This document shows, piece by piece, positions 9,395-22,544 of a stretch of DNA of 34,083 bases (within the stretch, counting starts at the first letter, position 1; each line of letters begins with the position of its first letter). The notes beneath the pieces were generated by a model. The model did not search any database, was not told the DNA's origin, and was given only the letters and a program-made list of their open reading frames with translations. The stretch is from Candidatus Fermentibacteraceae bacterium. GTDB lineage: Bacteria > Fermentibacterota > Fermentibacteria > Fermentibacterales > JCC-6. The translations under genes were made by a program, and so were the position numbers. Location of the stretch: positions 1 to 34,083 of the forward strand of contig JAUVIS010000008.1 of NCBI GenBank assembly GCA_030592635.1. Reading direction: 5' to 3'.

Positions 9395-9427
9395 CCAACA
9401 AAGGTCTTTATTCAAATGGAGGCAGTA

Positions 9428-14545
<5,118 letters not shown>

Positions 14546-14619
14546 TGTACTCTCATTCCCCTCAGGGTTGACTACCGGCAGAATTTACTTAGTTTCCCAC
14601 ATCCGGAAAGGCGGCATTA

Positions 14620-15327
14620 ATGGGATTATTTAACATACTGGCACTGGCGGTCAACGCCCAGTCTGTACAGGGATCAAGTGTTACATCAGCATTGTTGTTT
14701 TCTTTTTACGCGGTATCAGTGTTTCTATTAATCCAGTTTCTTGGAGCAAGGTTCTTTACCAGCTGCAGAGAACGCTTCAACAGCTTCCCTTTGATATTCT
14801 TTATCATCCTGGCCGCGCTGGCCGCTGGTTCTCTTACTGTTGCTTTCTTCCCCGGAGAGCTTACCCACAAATTGTTTCTGGGGGTAGTTGGAGGAGTTTT
14901 TATCTGGACATCGCTAGGAGAGATCGCCGAGCAGCTTGGCTGGTATAAATCCCATGCGAGGAATGCTGTCTGGATATACCTGCTTACTGTTGCGGCCTGG
15001 CTGATTATGGTGTTTCTGACTCCCGGTATTCCAGTTCCAATTCTCGGCTTTATCGGATACCCGCTTCTCGCATGGGGAACCCACCTCACGCGAGTTCGTT
15101 TCATTGACAAATGGGGAGCATCTTCCTTTGCTTCAACCCTTCTCCTGCTGATCATGGCGGCAATTGCAGGCGGTGCAATTGTGGCGGGGGCTCTGATTGG
15201 AACCAAATTCGCAGGAATGATGGCAGGGCTTGTTTTTGCAGTCGCATCCTGGTCAATCATGGAAATTATCTGGGAACGCGGAATGGCAAACGGACCCTGG
15301 AAGCACCCGGATAATCAACAGGAATGA
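14620..15327 (+). CDS. Polytopic inner-membrane protein of unknown function
   Basis: 235 residues with about six or seven hydrophobic segments (roughly 20-45, 55-74, 80-96, 115-137, 140-157, 170-190 and 193-215), short loops, and a hydrophilic tail (GPWKHPDNQQE). I do not recognise the family and see no enzymatic motif. Small, Gly/Ala-rich helices such as IMAAIAGGAIVAGALIG suggest tightly packed membrane segments. Start: ATG at 14620 after GGAAAGGCGG. It is a single gene between divergent and convergent neighbours: 74 bases separate it from the lipoprotein gene, and 22 bases separate its stop from the end of the CsgG-like gene. A TTGACT at 14568 could be its -35, but no good -10 follows. Confidence 0.75.
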   Translation: MGLFNILALAVNAQSVQGSSVTSALLFSFYAVSVFLLIQFLGARFFTSCRERFNSFPLIFFIILAALAAGSLTVAFFPGELTHKLFLGVVGGVFIWTSLGEIAEQLGWYKSHARNAVWIYLLTVAAWLIMVFLTPGIPVPILGFIGYPLLAWGTHLTRVRFIDKWGASSFASTLLLLIMAAIAGGAIVAGALIGTKFAGMMAGLVFAVASWSIMEIIWERGMANGPWKHPDNQQE

Positions 15328-15349
15328 CGATCGAGATATAAGTCCGGGC

Positions 15350-16684
15350 TTAGTAAATCATGTATGAAAGTCCGGCAGAGAAGCTGATGGGTGGCTGTTT
15401 GATCTCGGCGTAATACAGCTCTCCGGGAAGAGCGTCTCTGTTGTAACCCGTCCAGTCTGTCACATTCCAGCTGTCCGCGGATGATCCGAATCTGCTAACG
15501 CCACCGGCGTGGATACCGAATCTGCTGCTGAACATCCACTCCAGATTTACACTTGCCGTTCCTGCAATAGTGGCAGTATTGGCCGATGCCGAAATAGAGT
15601 CGGCTCTGGTGTTCTGGGTGAGGTAACAGGCTTCAAATCCAGCGCCGACTCTCAGGGCGAGAGAGGGTGATGATAGAGGAAGCCTTGTTCCCATTTCGCC
15701 CCTGATGCCGATAGATGACATTCTGGGCATTATTCCTGAGAAGAGAGTGCCTGTGAGGGAAAAACCCCACTTGCATGTTCCTCCGGTGAACTCAGCCTGA
15801 TTGGCAAGCCTGGTGGTTTCAGCCTCGTTACCGGTGAGGTTATCACCGGGAACGACTTCTGTGGGCAGCACTGCATAGGAAAGAGCAAGTATACCGGGAG
15901 TAGAATTCTCCACTGCGGTAACCCGGGCACCCTCCACCATCTTTCCGGCAATCAATCGACCTGTGCCCGAATGCTCAGTGGAATTCAAAATCTGAAGAAT
16001 GCCGTGACTGCTCAGTTGCCGGTACTCTTCAGCGGAACGGGGAATACCCTGTGATAACGCGACAACCGAGAATACCATCCCTTTATCTATTCCGTTTTCA
16101 GTGCCCATGGGAATACTGAATACCGGACCACCTGCGACCGTGAATGTAAATTCATATGGGAATATTTCGTTCAGGCCTCTCTGAGCCACCTGAGTAACAC
16201 CCTGTGAAGCCAGACTCTCAAGATCCACCGATGTCGAGCCAGGAAGGCTGCCGGAATACTTTTTCTCCCTTACAGAACCCAGAAGACTTCCTTCAGAAGT
16301 ATAAAACCGACCGGTTATATCCACAGAGGTATTTTTTGTAACGAAGAGACTGTCAGCAGTACCGTGACTGACATCGGTATGAGGAGAGGATACATCAAGC
16401 AGCATGAACATATCGATATTCAGGTCTGCTGCCATTGCCCGCAGACGAAGATTCTGATCGTCCGGAGAGAGCTGATACTCAGAGTGAAGCGAAGCATCAA
16501 CTACCTCAAATCGTCCGCTCCGGATAAATACTCCTTCAGCGGCGGTCTTGAGTTCTTCTGCATCATAGTTTTCCATGGCATCAGAAAACACCGGGATAAC
16601 TGCGATCCGTGACAAATTGGTTTCGTCAGCCACGGCAGTTGCGGCAAATGAAAGTAACACCGCAATGAGAATTCTAGTGGTCAT
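15350..16684 (-). CDS. Exported CsgG/LpoB-like protein with C-terminal outer-membrane barrel
   Basis: 444 residues from the ATG at 16684, chosen because GGGAG lies seven bases upstream and the product starts with a signal peptide (MTTRILIAVLLSFAATAVA). The frame is open 25 codons further upstream. Residues 24-165 (SRIAVIPVFSD..., ..AAEGVFIRSGRFEVVDAS..., ..FYTSEGSLLGSVREKKYSG) look like the CsgG/LpoB-type alpha/beta domain seen in many exported proteins. The middle (about 180-290) resembles a small beta domain with GIDKGMVFSVV. The final 150 residues alternate in beta-barrel fashion and end in SFSAGLSYMIY. It probably sits in the outer membrane. It is the last gene of the run that begins at clpC, 79 bases after the anti-sigma gene, and may be a target or output of that sigma factor (inference). 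Confidence 0.65.
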   Translation of the reverse strand: MTTRILIAVLLSFAATAVADETNLSRIAVIPVFSDAMENYDAEELKTAAEGVFIRSGRFEVVDASLHSEYQLSPDDQNLRLRAMAADLNIDMFMLLDVSSPHTDVSHGTADSLFVTKNTSVDITGRFYTSEGSLLGSVREKKYSGSLPGSTSVDLESLASQGVTQVAQRGLNEIFPYEFTFTVAGGPVFSIPMGTENGIDKGMVFSVVALSQGIPRSAEEYRQLSSHGILQILNSTEHSGTGRLIAGKMVEGARVTAVENSTPGILALSYAVLPTEVVPGDNLTGNEAETTRLANQAEFTGGTCKWGFSLTGTLFSGIMPRMSSIGIRGEMGTRLPLSSPSLALRVGAGFEACYLTQNTRADSISASANTATIAGTASVNLEWMFSSRFGIHAGGVSRFGSSADSWNVTDWTGYNRDALPGELYYAEIKQPPISFSAGLSYMIY

Positions 16685-16763
16685 GGAAGATCTCCCTTCA
16701 GAGAAAGCAGCCTGTTTCAGCAAATTTATCAATCTCAGACTGGAATGAAAAGGGGTCAAAAGA

Positions 16764-17876
16764 TCAGTGAAAAAGAACAGTTACCGCACAGTTGCCGTAA
16801 CCCGTTTCAGGAATATCTATTACAGTACTGTCGGGAACATCCGGCCCGGAGACAATTCCAGCACTGCTGACCATGAAAACAAGTTGTTTCCCGGCGGAGT
16901 AACAATTCTGATGCTGAAGAAGGTCTATAAACGAGAAGAGAGCATCCCACACATCTCTCTGAATTTCGATGACTTCTCCGGATTCAAGGGTAAGTGAAAC
17001 ACTGTAACCTTCACCCTGCTGCGCAGGTGAGATATCAGCTGCCGCTTCCGCAGTATCTTCTGTTTGAGTTGAACATACACCTGAAGCAGCGCTGTAATGG
17101 CCGGCACTGCCGCCAATCACACCGAAACCGGCAGATTCCGTGGAAAAATCGCTGACACTTTGAAAAGACTCTCCACTTCCCCAAATTTTTTCTTCAGCAT
17201 CCTCTGTATTGTCCAGTGCCGCATTACTGCCCCTAAGACATTCCATAGCCGGAACATCCAGGCTGACTGCCGTCTCCACATATTCCGCTGCGTAATCGCC
17301 CTCCAGTAGTATTTCTTCTTCCTCTGCTGATTCAGAGTCTGAGACTGACAAGCTCAAATCAACAAGCGATTCCTCCACAATCTCAGGCGGATCGGATTGA
17401 CTGAAAGCCAACTCATCCTGTAAAATCTCTATCTCCTGTTCCATTCCCTCACAACCTCCGGCGATCATTTCTTCCATGGGAGCTGCTTCGGGAACACAAG
17501 AAACTTCATCAGCAGAAATCCGGGCGATGACACTGGTCTCCTCTGCTGCGATTTCCGAGAGAGAGGTTCCGGCACCATCCACATGGAATATTCTTATTCC
17601 AAGATATACAGCGCAAACAGTAGCAGCGATATACCATGCCCGCCTGGTCTGCCACCAGGGAATCCCCGGTTTAAGCCTTCTGCGCATGGTTTCAAAGTCT
17701 GCGTCCGCAGGATGAATCCAGGCCTTCCGCCATACGGATTCCATCTGTTTCTGAGCTGACACGAAATCACTGCAAGTACTGCATTGACTGATGTGATCCG
17801 AGATGCTGTTCGCTTCAGAGCCTGTGATTTCACCGTCAGCCCACATCATCAGAGTGCTTTTATCAGGACAGATCAC
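16764..17876 (-). CDS. Anti-sigma factor, zinc-finger (ZAS) type, membrane spanning
   Basis: 370 residues. N-terminal zf-HC2/ZAS domain with Cys3 and His28-x3-Cys32-x2-Cys35, the fold that clamps ECF sigma factors. One membrane helix at about 80-97 puts about 270 residues in the periplasm. That part is very acidic (about 105-235), carries six cysteines (127, 142, 213, 268, 325, 363), and ends in a conserved-looking globular stretch (YSVSLTLESGEVIEIQRDVW, ..AGKQLVFMVSSAG). The start is GTG at 17876, and its first bases overlap the sigma gene stop (GTGA). This gives strong translational coupling and supports the partner assignment. The periplasmic domain, the likely sensor, is not recognisable to me. 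Confidence 0.82.
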   Translation of the reverse strand: MICPDKSTLMMWADGEITGSEANSISDHISQCSTCSDFVSAQKQMESVWRKAWIHPADADFETMRRRLKPGIPWWQTRRAWYIAATVCAVYLGIRIFHVDGAGTSLSEIAAEETSVIARISADEVSCVPEAAPMEEMIAGGCEGMEQEIEILQDELAFSQSDPPEIVEESLVDLSLSVSDSESAEEEEILLEGDYAAEYVETAVSLDVPAMECLRGSNAALDNTEDAEEKIWGSGESFQSVSDFSTESAGFGVIGGSAGHYSAASGVCSTQTEDTAEAAADISPAQQGEGYSVSLTLESGEVIEIQRDVWDALFSFIDLLQHQNCYSAGKQLVFMVSSAGIVSGPDVPDSTVIDIPETGYGNCAVTVLFH

Positions 17877-18472
17877 AGCTCACCTCCAAGCTCACTGACA
17901 ACAAAGGTCTTCACTGAACTTCGTGCCCGATTGAGTCTGGACATCACTGTGCCTGTTGCGATATCAAGGGTCTCCGCTATTTCCTCATAGCTCAGCTCCT
18001 GATCCACCCGGAGAACAAACACGGAACGCAAAGCCGGGGTCAGTCGTTCAACAGCCTTCTGCACCGCTCCAACCAGAAGATCTCTGTTGGATTCCTGAAT
18101 GGTTGTATCAGCTGTGGCGGTCAGGCCACCTCCACCGTATCCTTCATCAAACTCCACCTCTGCCCGTCTGTTTCGGGAACGGGTAAGGTTAATAGCGGTG
18201 TTGGTAACAATTCTGTACATCCATGTAAAAAAACGATACTCAGTGTTAAAGCTGCCCATAGCCTTCATGGCCTTTATAAATGCTTCCTGGGTTATATCCC
18301 AGGCATCATCGTCACAGTTGCACATTCTTCTTGCCACCCTGAAAACCCGTTTCTCATACATTCTGACTATCTCCCCAAAAGCATCTTTGTCTCCCTGTAC
18401 GGCTCTGTCAAGAAGCTCCGGTTCTGAAGCGGCCAATCCCGCTGTCAAAAAGTATACAAGGTGAAAGATCAT
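17873..18472 (-). CDS. ECF-type RNA polymerase sigma factor (SigE/RpoE-like)
   Basis: 199 residues. Sigma region 2 spans about 24-100 (DAFGEIVRMYEKRVFRVARR, then DDAWDITQEAFIKAMKAMGSF and FFTWMYRIVTNTAINLTRSR). Region 4 spans about 135-190 (RLTPALRSVFVLRVDQELSYEEIAETL, then TGTVMSRLNRAR, the helix-turn-helix that reads the -35). There is no region 3, as expected for ECF factors. The first 15 residues are unusually hydrophobic for a sigma factor. Downstream TTG codons at residues 9 or 13 are possible starts, while the ATG at 18472 has an AGGGA site. It lies 13 bases after the DUF5683-like gene and overlaps the anti-sigma gene, at the end of the clpC-bamA-lpx run. Confidence 0.92.
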   Translation of the reverse strand: MIFHLVYFLTAGLAASEPELLDRAVQGDKDAFGEIVRMYEKRVFRVARRMCNCDDDAWDITQEAFIKAMKAMGSFNTEYRFFTWMYRIVTNTAINLTRSRNRRAEVEFDEGYGGGGLTATADTTIQESNRDLLVGAVQKAVERLTPALRSVFVLRVDQELSYEEIAETLDIATGTVMSRLNRARSSVKTFVVSELGGEL

Positions 18473-18485
18473 TTCATTCCCTTAA

Positions 18486-18866
18486 TCAGAAGTTGATTAC
18501 TGCTCCCATACTGAAACCCGCATTTCCGTCAAATCTGGTGTTTTCCGCCTCGAAGCTGAAAAGATAAGCGTCAGCATAGGCATCAAGCATTCCAACTACC
18601 CATGCCCCGGCAGTATACCAGATATAAGTCCGCCGCAAACCGCTGTGATTATCATAACTGTTCTGCCAGGAAGCCAGCCCTGTTTCCAGATACATTTCTC
18701 TGGCGTGTTCAGCTTTGCTGTTCTCATAAAAAATAAGTCCCAGCAATCCCAGTTCGGCTGTTCCGTAAAGCAACCCCTTCACCGGCTCATCATTGTAGAA
18801 CTGTCCCCACCCGGGAAGAACAAAGCTTCTTATGAGGGCTCCCTGAGGATTCCTGTACTCAATCAC
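18486..18866 (-). CDS. DUF5683-like small membrane protein; true start probably further upstream (to about 18929)
   Basis: 126 residues from the GTG at 18866. The N-terminal motif NPQGALIRSFVLPGWGQFYNDEPVKGLLYG is the hallmark of DUF5683 and related proteins (written here as the run at residues 6-35). It contains two hydrophobic helices (about 34-46 and 82-92) and ends in GFSMGAVINF. Function is unknown. Reading the frame upstream gives 21 more codons containing SQIVFLLLCLCRQSGTA, which looks like a signal peptide, with no ATG, GTG or TTG in front. A CTG at 18927-18929 overlaps the lpxA stop as CTGA and has AGAGGGG seven bases before it. The likely mature product is therefore an exported protein of up to 147 codons. 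It sits between lpxA and the ECF sigma gene. Confidence 0.7.
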   Translation of the reverse strand: MIEYRNPQGALIRSFVLPGWGQFYNDEPVKGLLYGTAELGLLGLIFYENSKAEHAREMYLETGLASWQNSYDNHSGLRRTYIWYTAGAWVVGMLDAYADAYLFSFEAENTRFDGNAGFSMGAVINF

Positions 18867-18925
18867 AGTGGAGTCCGCAGTTCCTGACTGCCGGCACAGG
18901 CAGAGCAGAAGGAAAACAATCTGAC

Positions 18926-19687
18926 TCAGATGGTAACCCCTCTCGAGGAGGCTGATATGAATTCTGCCATTCTTCTTCTAAGTGAATCATCGGTTTCACC
19001 CGCGAGAACAGCTGCTACTTTACCGGCCATTGTGTCCGGGTTCTTGAAGAAGTAACGAAAAGAGTCTACAGCAAAAGCAATTTCTTCGTTGGAAAAGCCG
19101 TTGCGTCTGAGCCCCAGTTTGTTAATACCGATCATTCGCAGAGGCTCACCACCGGCCAGAGTAAAAGGAGTTACATCTCTGGAAACCCTGAAACCACCGC
19201 CAATCATTGAGTATTCACCAATTCTTGTAAACTGATGCACCGGTACAACACCGCCAATAATTGCCTTCCGCCCGATCTCGACATGGCCCGCAAGATTAAC
19301 AGAGTTTGCCAGAATAACTCCATCGCCGATAATACAGTCGTGGGCAACATGGCTGAAAGCCATCAAAAAACAATCCGCGCCGATAACGGTCTTTCCTGTA
19401 GCGCTTGTTCCACAGTTAATGTTTGCCATTTCCCGGATCACTGTTCTCGCGCCTATTTCCAGAGATGTTCTTTCACCCGCGAATTTGAGATCCTGAGGGG
19501 GTGTACCAATTACAGCGCCGGGTCCGATTTTTACATCATCCGAGAGAGTGGTAATACCGGTCACCACAGCGTGAGCATCAACAACCACCCGCTCGCCCAG
19601 AACAACTTCAGGGCCAACAACAGCATAGGGTCCAATAGAAACCGATTCGGGCGCTTCGCACTGAACAATGGCTGTGGCATGTATCAT
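18926..19687 (-). CDS. lpxA: Acyl-ACP:UDP-N-acetylglucosamine O-acyltransferase
   Basis: 253 residues. First step of lipid A synthesis: transfers a 3-hydroxyacyl chain from ACP to the 3-OH of UDP-GlcNAc, in the cytoplasm as a trimer. The first 180 residues are left-handed beta-helix hexapeptide repeats (for example VSIGPYAVVGPEVVLGERV). Catalytic His116 is in FSHVAHDC, equivalent to E. coli His125. The C-terminal helical part includes NKLGLRRNGFSNEEI. Its ATG overlaps the lpxC-fabZ stop as ATGA. Length is normal for LpxA (about 260). Acyl-chain length preference cannot be read from the sequence with confidence. Confidence 0.95.
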   Translation of the reverse strand: MIHATAIVQCEAPESVSIGPYAVVGPEVVLGERVVVDAHAVVTGITTLSDDVKIGPGAVIGTPPQDLKFAGERTSLEIGARTVIREMANINCGTSATGKTVIGADCFLMAFSHVAHDCIIGDGVILANSVNLAGHVEIGRKAIIGGVVPVHQFTRIGEYSMIGGGFRVSRDVTPFTLAGGEPLRMIGINKLGLRRNGFSNEEIAFAVDSFRYFFKNPDTMAGKVAAVLAGETDDSLRRRMAEFISASSRGVTI

Positions 19688-21006
19688 TTTTTCTCCACCA
19701 GCATCGCTGTAAGCTCAGCCTCAACGGCTACTCTGTCGTCAACTCTGGCCACTCCGCGCATCTTCCACATCCGACCGCGCTTGCTGATCAACTCAAGTTC
19801 AAAACGGATCTGGTCGCCTGGCAGAACAGGCTTTCTGAATCTCACCCGGTCAATCCCGCCAAAAAGAACAAGCCATCTGCCGGGATCCTTAACGGAATCG
19901 AAAAGCATCAGCCCGCCGGCCTGGGCCATGGCCTCAATGACCAGAACTCCGGGCATAATGGGACTGCCGGGGAAGTGCCCCTGGAAAAAAGGCTCGTTGA
20001 TAGTAACATTCTTGATGGCCACGATGCTCTTTTCCGGCTTGATTTCCAGCACTCTGTCCACCAGCAGGAAAGGGTAACGATGAGGAAGAAGATCCATAAC
20101 ATCGGAGATGTTCCACTGCCTTTCAGAAAGATCAGCCTTCGAAGTCTTTATCTTTCCCGCGTAGACTTTCATGATCTTTTTCACAAACTGCACATTCGAA
20201 GCATGGCCACTTTTCGCGGCGATAACATGCCCCTGAAGCCTGATTCCAAGAAGAGCCATATCACCGATAAGGTCAAGAACCTTGTGTCTCACCAGTTCAT
20301 CAGGAAAACGAAGCGGGCTGTCGTTCATCACACCGTCATCACCAATTACAACCGCGTTCTCAAGGGTTCCACCTTTTATCAAACCCTTTTCCTGGAGAAT
20401 CTTGACATCCTCGTAAAGACAAAAAGTTCTGGCCGGGGCGATTTCATTAATGAAACTTTCCCTGGTGATCTCAAGACTGATATACTGAGTTCCAATATGA
20501 GGATGATCATAATCAAGTGTGAAACTGATTTTAAGACCTTCGTAAGGAACAACAGTGAGACTTGCCCCGTGGTACTCCAGACTTACGGGATCGGTAATTA
20601 CAAAAACCTTGCTGGGGTGCCCGTGAAGGGTCTCCACACCGGCTTCCATTAACACTTCTACATAAGAACGAACTGATCCGTCCGCCGGTTCGGGAGGTTC
20701 ATCAGAGCTTATCTCAATGATCGCGTTATCAATTTCCAGACCGTAAAGGGCACTGAGTACATGTTCAACGGTATGAACCTCGTAATAGTTTTCACCCAGG
20801 GTGGTTCGTCTTGCCTGTTCCTCTACCATTCGAACATTCCCTGGAAAAACTTTTATGGTCGGACGCTGCTCAACATCGGTTCTTACAAAAACATAGCCGG
20901 TATCTGCAGGTGCTGGTTTAAATGTAATGGTGGATTCTTTACCCAGATGCAAACCGCAACCCGTGTAGGAAACCTGCTCTTTGAGAGTTGTTTGAAAACG
21001 ATTCAT
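19684..21006 (-). CDS. lpxC-fabZ: Bifunctional LpxC deacetylase / FabZ dehydratase fusion
   Basis: 440 residues in two enzymes. Residues 1-285 are LpxC, the zinc deacetylase committing UDP-3-O-acyl-GlcNAc to lipid A. Zinc ligands are His82 (in TVEHVLSALYG), His241 and Asp245 (RHKVLDLIGD). Catalytic Glu81 and His268 (KSGHAS) are also in place. Residues 295-440 are FabZ, the 3-hydroxyacyl-ACP dehydratase, with His309 (LLPHRYPFLLVD) and Glu358 (PGVLVIEAMAQ). Fusions of these two are well known in Bacteroidetes and relatives. The fusion fixes the ratio of an enzyme using a 3-hydroxyacyl chain for lipid A and one dehydrating it for fatty acids. Start ATG at 21006 shares one base with the lpxD stop. 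Confidence 0.96.
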   Translation of the reverse strand: MNRFQTTLKEQVSYTGCGLHLGKESTITFKPAPADTGYVFVRTDVEQRPTIKVFPGNVRMVEEQARRTTLGENYYEVHTVEHVLSALYGLEIDNAIIEISSDEPPEPADGSVRSYVEVLMEAGVETLHGHPSKVFVITDPVSLEYHGASLTVVPYEGLKISFTLDYDHPHIGTQYISLEITRESFINEIAPARTFCLYEDVKILQEKGLIKGGTLENAVVIGDDGVMNDSPLRFPDELVRHKVLDLIGDMALLGIRLQGHVIAAKSGHASNVQFVKKIMKVYAGKIKTSKADLSERQWNISDVMDLLPHRYPFLLVDRVLEIKPEKSIVAIKNVTINEPFFQGHFPGSPIMPGVLVIEAMAQAGGLMLFDSVKDPGRWLVLFGGIDRVRFRKPVLPGDQIRFELELISKRGRMWKMRGVARVDDRVAVEAELTAMLVEKK

Positions 21007-22043
21007 CAGTCCTCAGTTTCTCCTGTTTTGCCAGCCTTCAGTTCCTTTACCAGCTCAATAATCTTCGGAAGTCTTGATACCGCAGCGCCAAGCCTTAGAG
21101 TTTCCATGTGAGGCCTTGCCGGATTACCCGAAACTGTTACACCCGAATCCACATCTTTGGTAACACCGGATTTGGCCGCAATAACAGCACCATCATTAAT
21201 TACAAGATGTCCGCTGACGCCCGCCTGACCACCGAATACAACACCATTACCCACCACTGTACTTCCGGCGATTCCACTCTGAGCGGCAATAAAACACCCT
21301 TTACCAATACACACATTATGAGCCACCTGAATGAGATTGTCCAGCTTTGTGTGGTCTCCTATTTTTGTGCTGCCTGTGACTGCTCTGTCTATAGTACAGT
21401 TAGCCCCGATTTCAACATTACTGCCTATAATCACATTTCCGTTCTGCGGGATTTTTTTGTGTTCCCCTCCGGCATCCGGGACAAAACCAAAACCGTCGCT
21501 TCCGGCGACCGTGCCGGAGTGGATAGTAACATTGTTTCCCGCGCAGGTTCCGGCGAGAAGGGTTACATTGGGATGAATAATGCAATTATTTCCCAGAACG
21601 GCGCAGGGGCCGAGTACCGACCCGGAACCTATACTGCAGTTATCACCCACAACGCAGTCTCTGTCTATAACCACCGACGGGCCTATCCGGACATTCTTCC
21701 CTATGCGGGTGGAAGGGTGAATCACCGCTGAAGAGTGTATGCCGCTGAAGGCTGAGGAACGGTCAGGCCTGAAAAGGTGAAGTACCTTCCTGAATGCATC
21801 GTAGGCATCTTCAACAATGAGTACACATTCAGCAGAGGTCTCAACCGGACTGGAAACAATGACAGCCCTGGCATTTGTAGTACCCAGATATCCGGCATAT
21901 TTCGTGCTGCCGTAGTAGCAGATATCAGATGGTCCGGCTTCCTGAATAGATGAAACGCCCGTAATCTGCGCGTCAGGATCACCTGACAGCATTTCCCCGT
22001 TCAGGCGGTCAGTGATTTCCCTCAGTGAAAGCGAATCAGTCAT
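21006..22043 (-). CDS. lpxD: UDP-3-O-(3-hydroxyacyl)glucosamine N-acyltransferase
   Basis: 345 residues, normal length. Third step of lipid A synthesis: N-acylates the product of LpxC. An N-terminal uridine-binding domain (1-100) is followed by left-handed beta-helix repeats (about 100-310), with catalytic His242 in IQVAHNVCIG matching E. coli His239, and a C-terminal helix (RLPKIIELVKELKAG). The start overlaps the end of skp by 8 nt and its stop abuts lpxC-fabZ. The order bamA-skp-lpxD-(fabZ)-lpxA is the classical envelope cluster of diderm bacteria. Confidence 0.95.
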   Translation of the reverse strand: MTDSLSLREITDRLNGEMLSGDPDAQITGVSSIQEAGPSDICYYGSTKYAGYLGTTNARAVIVSSPVETSAECVLIVEDAYDAFRKVLHLFRPDRSSAFSGIHSSAVIHPSTRIGKNVRIGPSVVIDRDCVVGDNCSIGSGSVLGPCAVLGNNCIIHPNVTLLAGTCAGNNVTIHSGTVAGSDGFGFVPDAGGEHKKIPQNGNVIIGSNVEIGANCTIDRAVTGSTKIGDHTKLDNLIQVAHNVCIGKGCFIAAQSGIAGSTVVGNGVVFGGQAGVSGHLVINDGAVIAAKSGVTKDVDSGVTVSGNPARPHMETLRLGAAVSRLPKIIELVKELKAGKTGETED

Positions 22044-22533
22044 TACCGCTTATGACCCTGTCAATCACCTGATCGGTAATGTCCACAGAAGCCTCCGCGT
22101 AGACAACCTGACCGGCGGAAGCATCCAGAACCAGCTGTATGCCTTCTTCGCTGGCAATATTCATCACAGCTTCGTTGATAGCCGCGATAATGGGGTTGAC
22201 AAGCTCCTCGTTGCGTCTCTCCATAAGACCTCCGGGGCCAAATACGCTGGAGAGATAAGCCTCGATCTGCATCTCCTTTTCATCCAGAAGGGCTTCCTTT
22301 TCCTGTCTTCTCTCGGGACTCATCATAAGAGTTCTGGAAAGATCCTCCTCAAGAACATCAATCTCTTCCTGAAGGGAATCCACGTGAAGCTCCCATTCAT
22401 CCATCTCAGTCTCAAGAAGCTCCCTGGCATCGGCAACCTCCCCCAGAGATTCAAATACCCGGTCAGCATCAAACACCGCAACAGTCTGCGCAAGCAGCAA
22501 TGCGGGAAGAACCAGAAAAACCAGCAATTTCAT
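22036..22533 (-). CDS. ompH: Skp/OmpH-family periplasmic chaperone
   Basis: 165 residues. Signal peptide MKLLVFLVLPALLLAQ, then a strand (TVAVFDADRVFESLGE) and a long charged coiled coil at about 35-115 (EMDEWELHVDSLQEEIDVLEEDL begins it), then a closing beta segment (IQLVLDASAGQVVYAEASVDIT). This is the jellyfish-like trimer that carries unfolded outer-membrane proteins to BamA. Start ATG at 22533 has TGGAG upstream. It lies 11 bases after bamA and overlaps lpxD by 8 nt. Confidence 0.92.
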   Translation of the reverse strand: MKLLVFLVLPALLLAQTVAVFDADRVFESLGEVADARELLETEMDEWELHVDSLQEEIDVLEEDLSRTLMMSPERRQEKEALLDEKEMQIEAYLSSVFGPGGLMERRNEELVNPIIAAINEAVMNIASEEGIQLVLDASAGQVVYAEASVDITDQVIDRVISGND

Positions 22534-22544
22534 TTCTACTCCAA

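Noticed and set aside
15290-15349. Possible terminator in the convergent gap between the membrane protein and the CsgG-like gene
   Set aside because: Only a 6-bp CCCGGA/TCCGGG pairing with a loop of over 30 bases and no T run, so it is not a credible intrinsic terminator.
19235-20652. Long open frames on the + strand opposite lpxA and lpxC-fabZ
   Set aside because: They are antisense to well-supported enzymes, lack ribosome sites and domain features, and read as low-quality translations.
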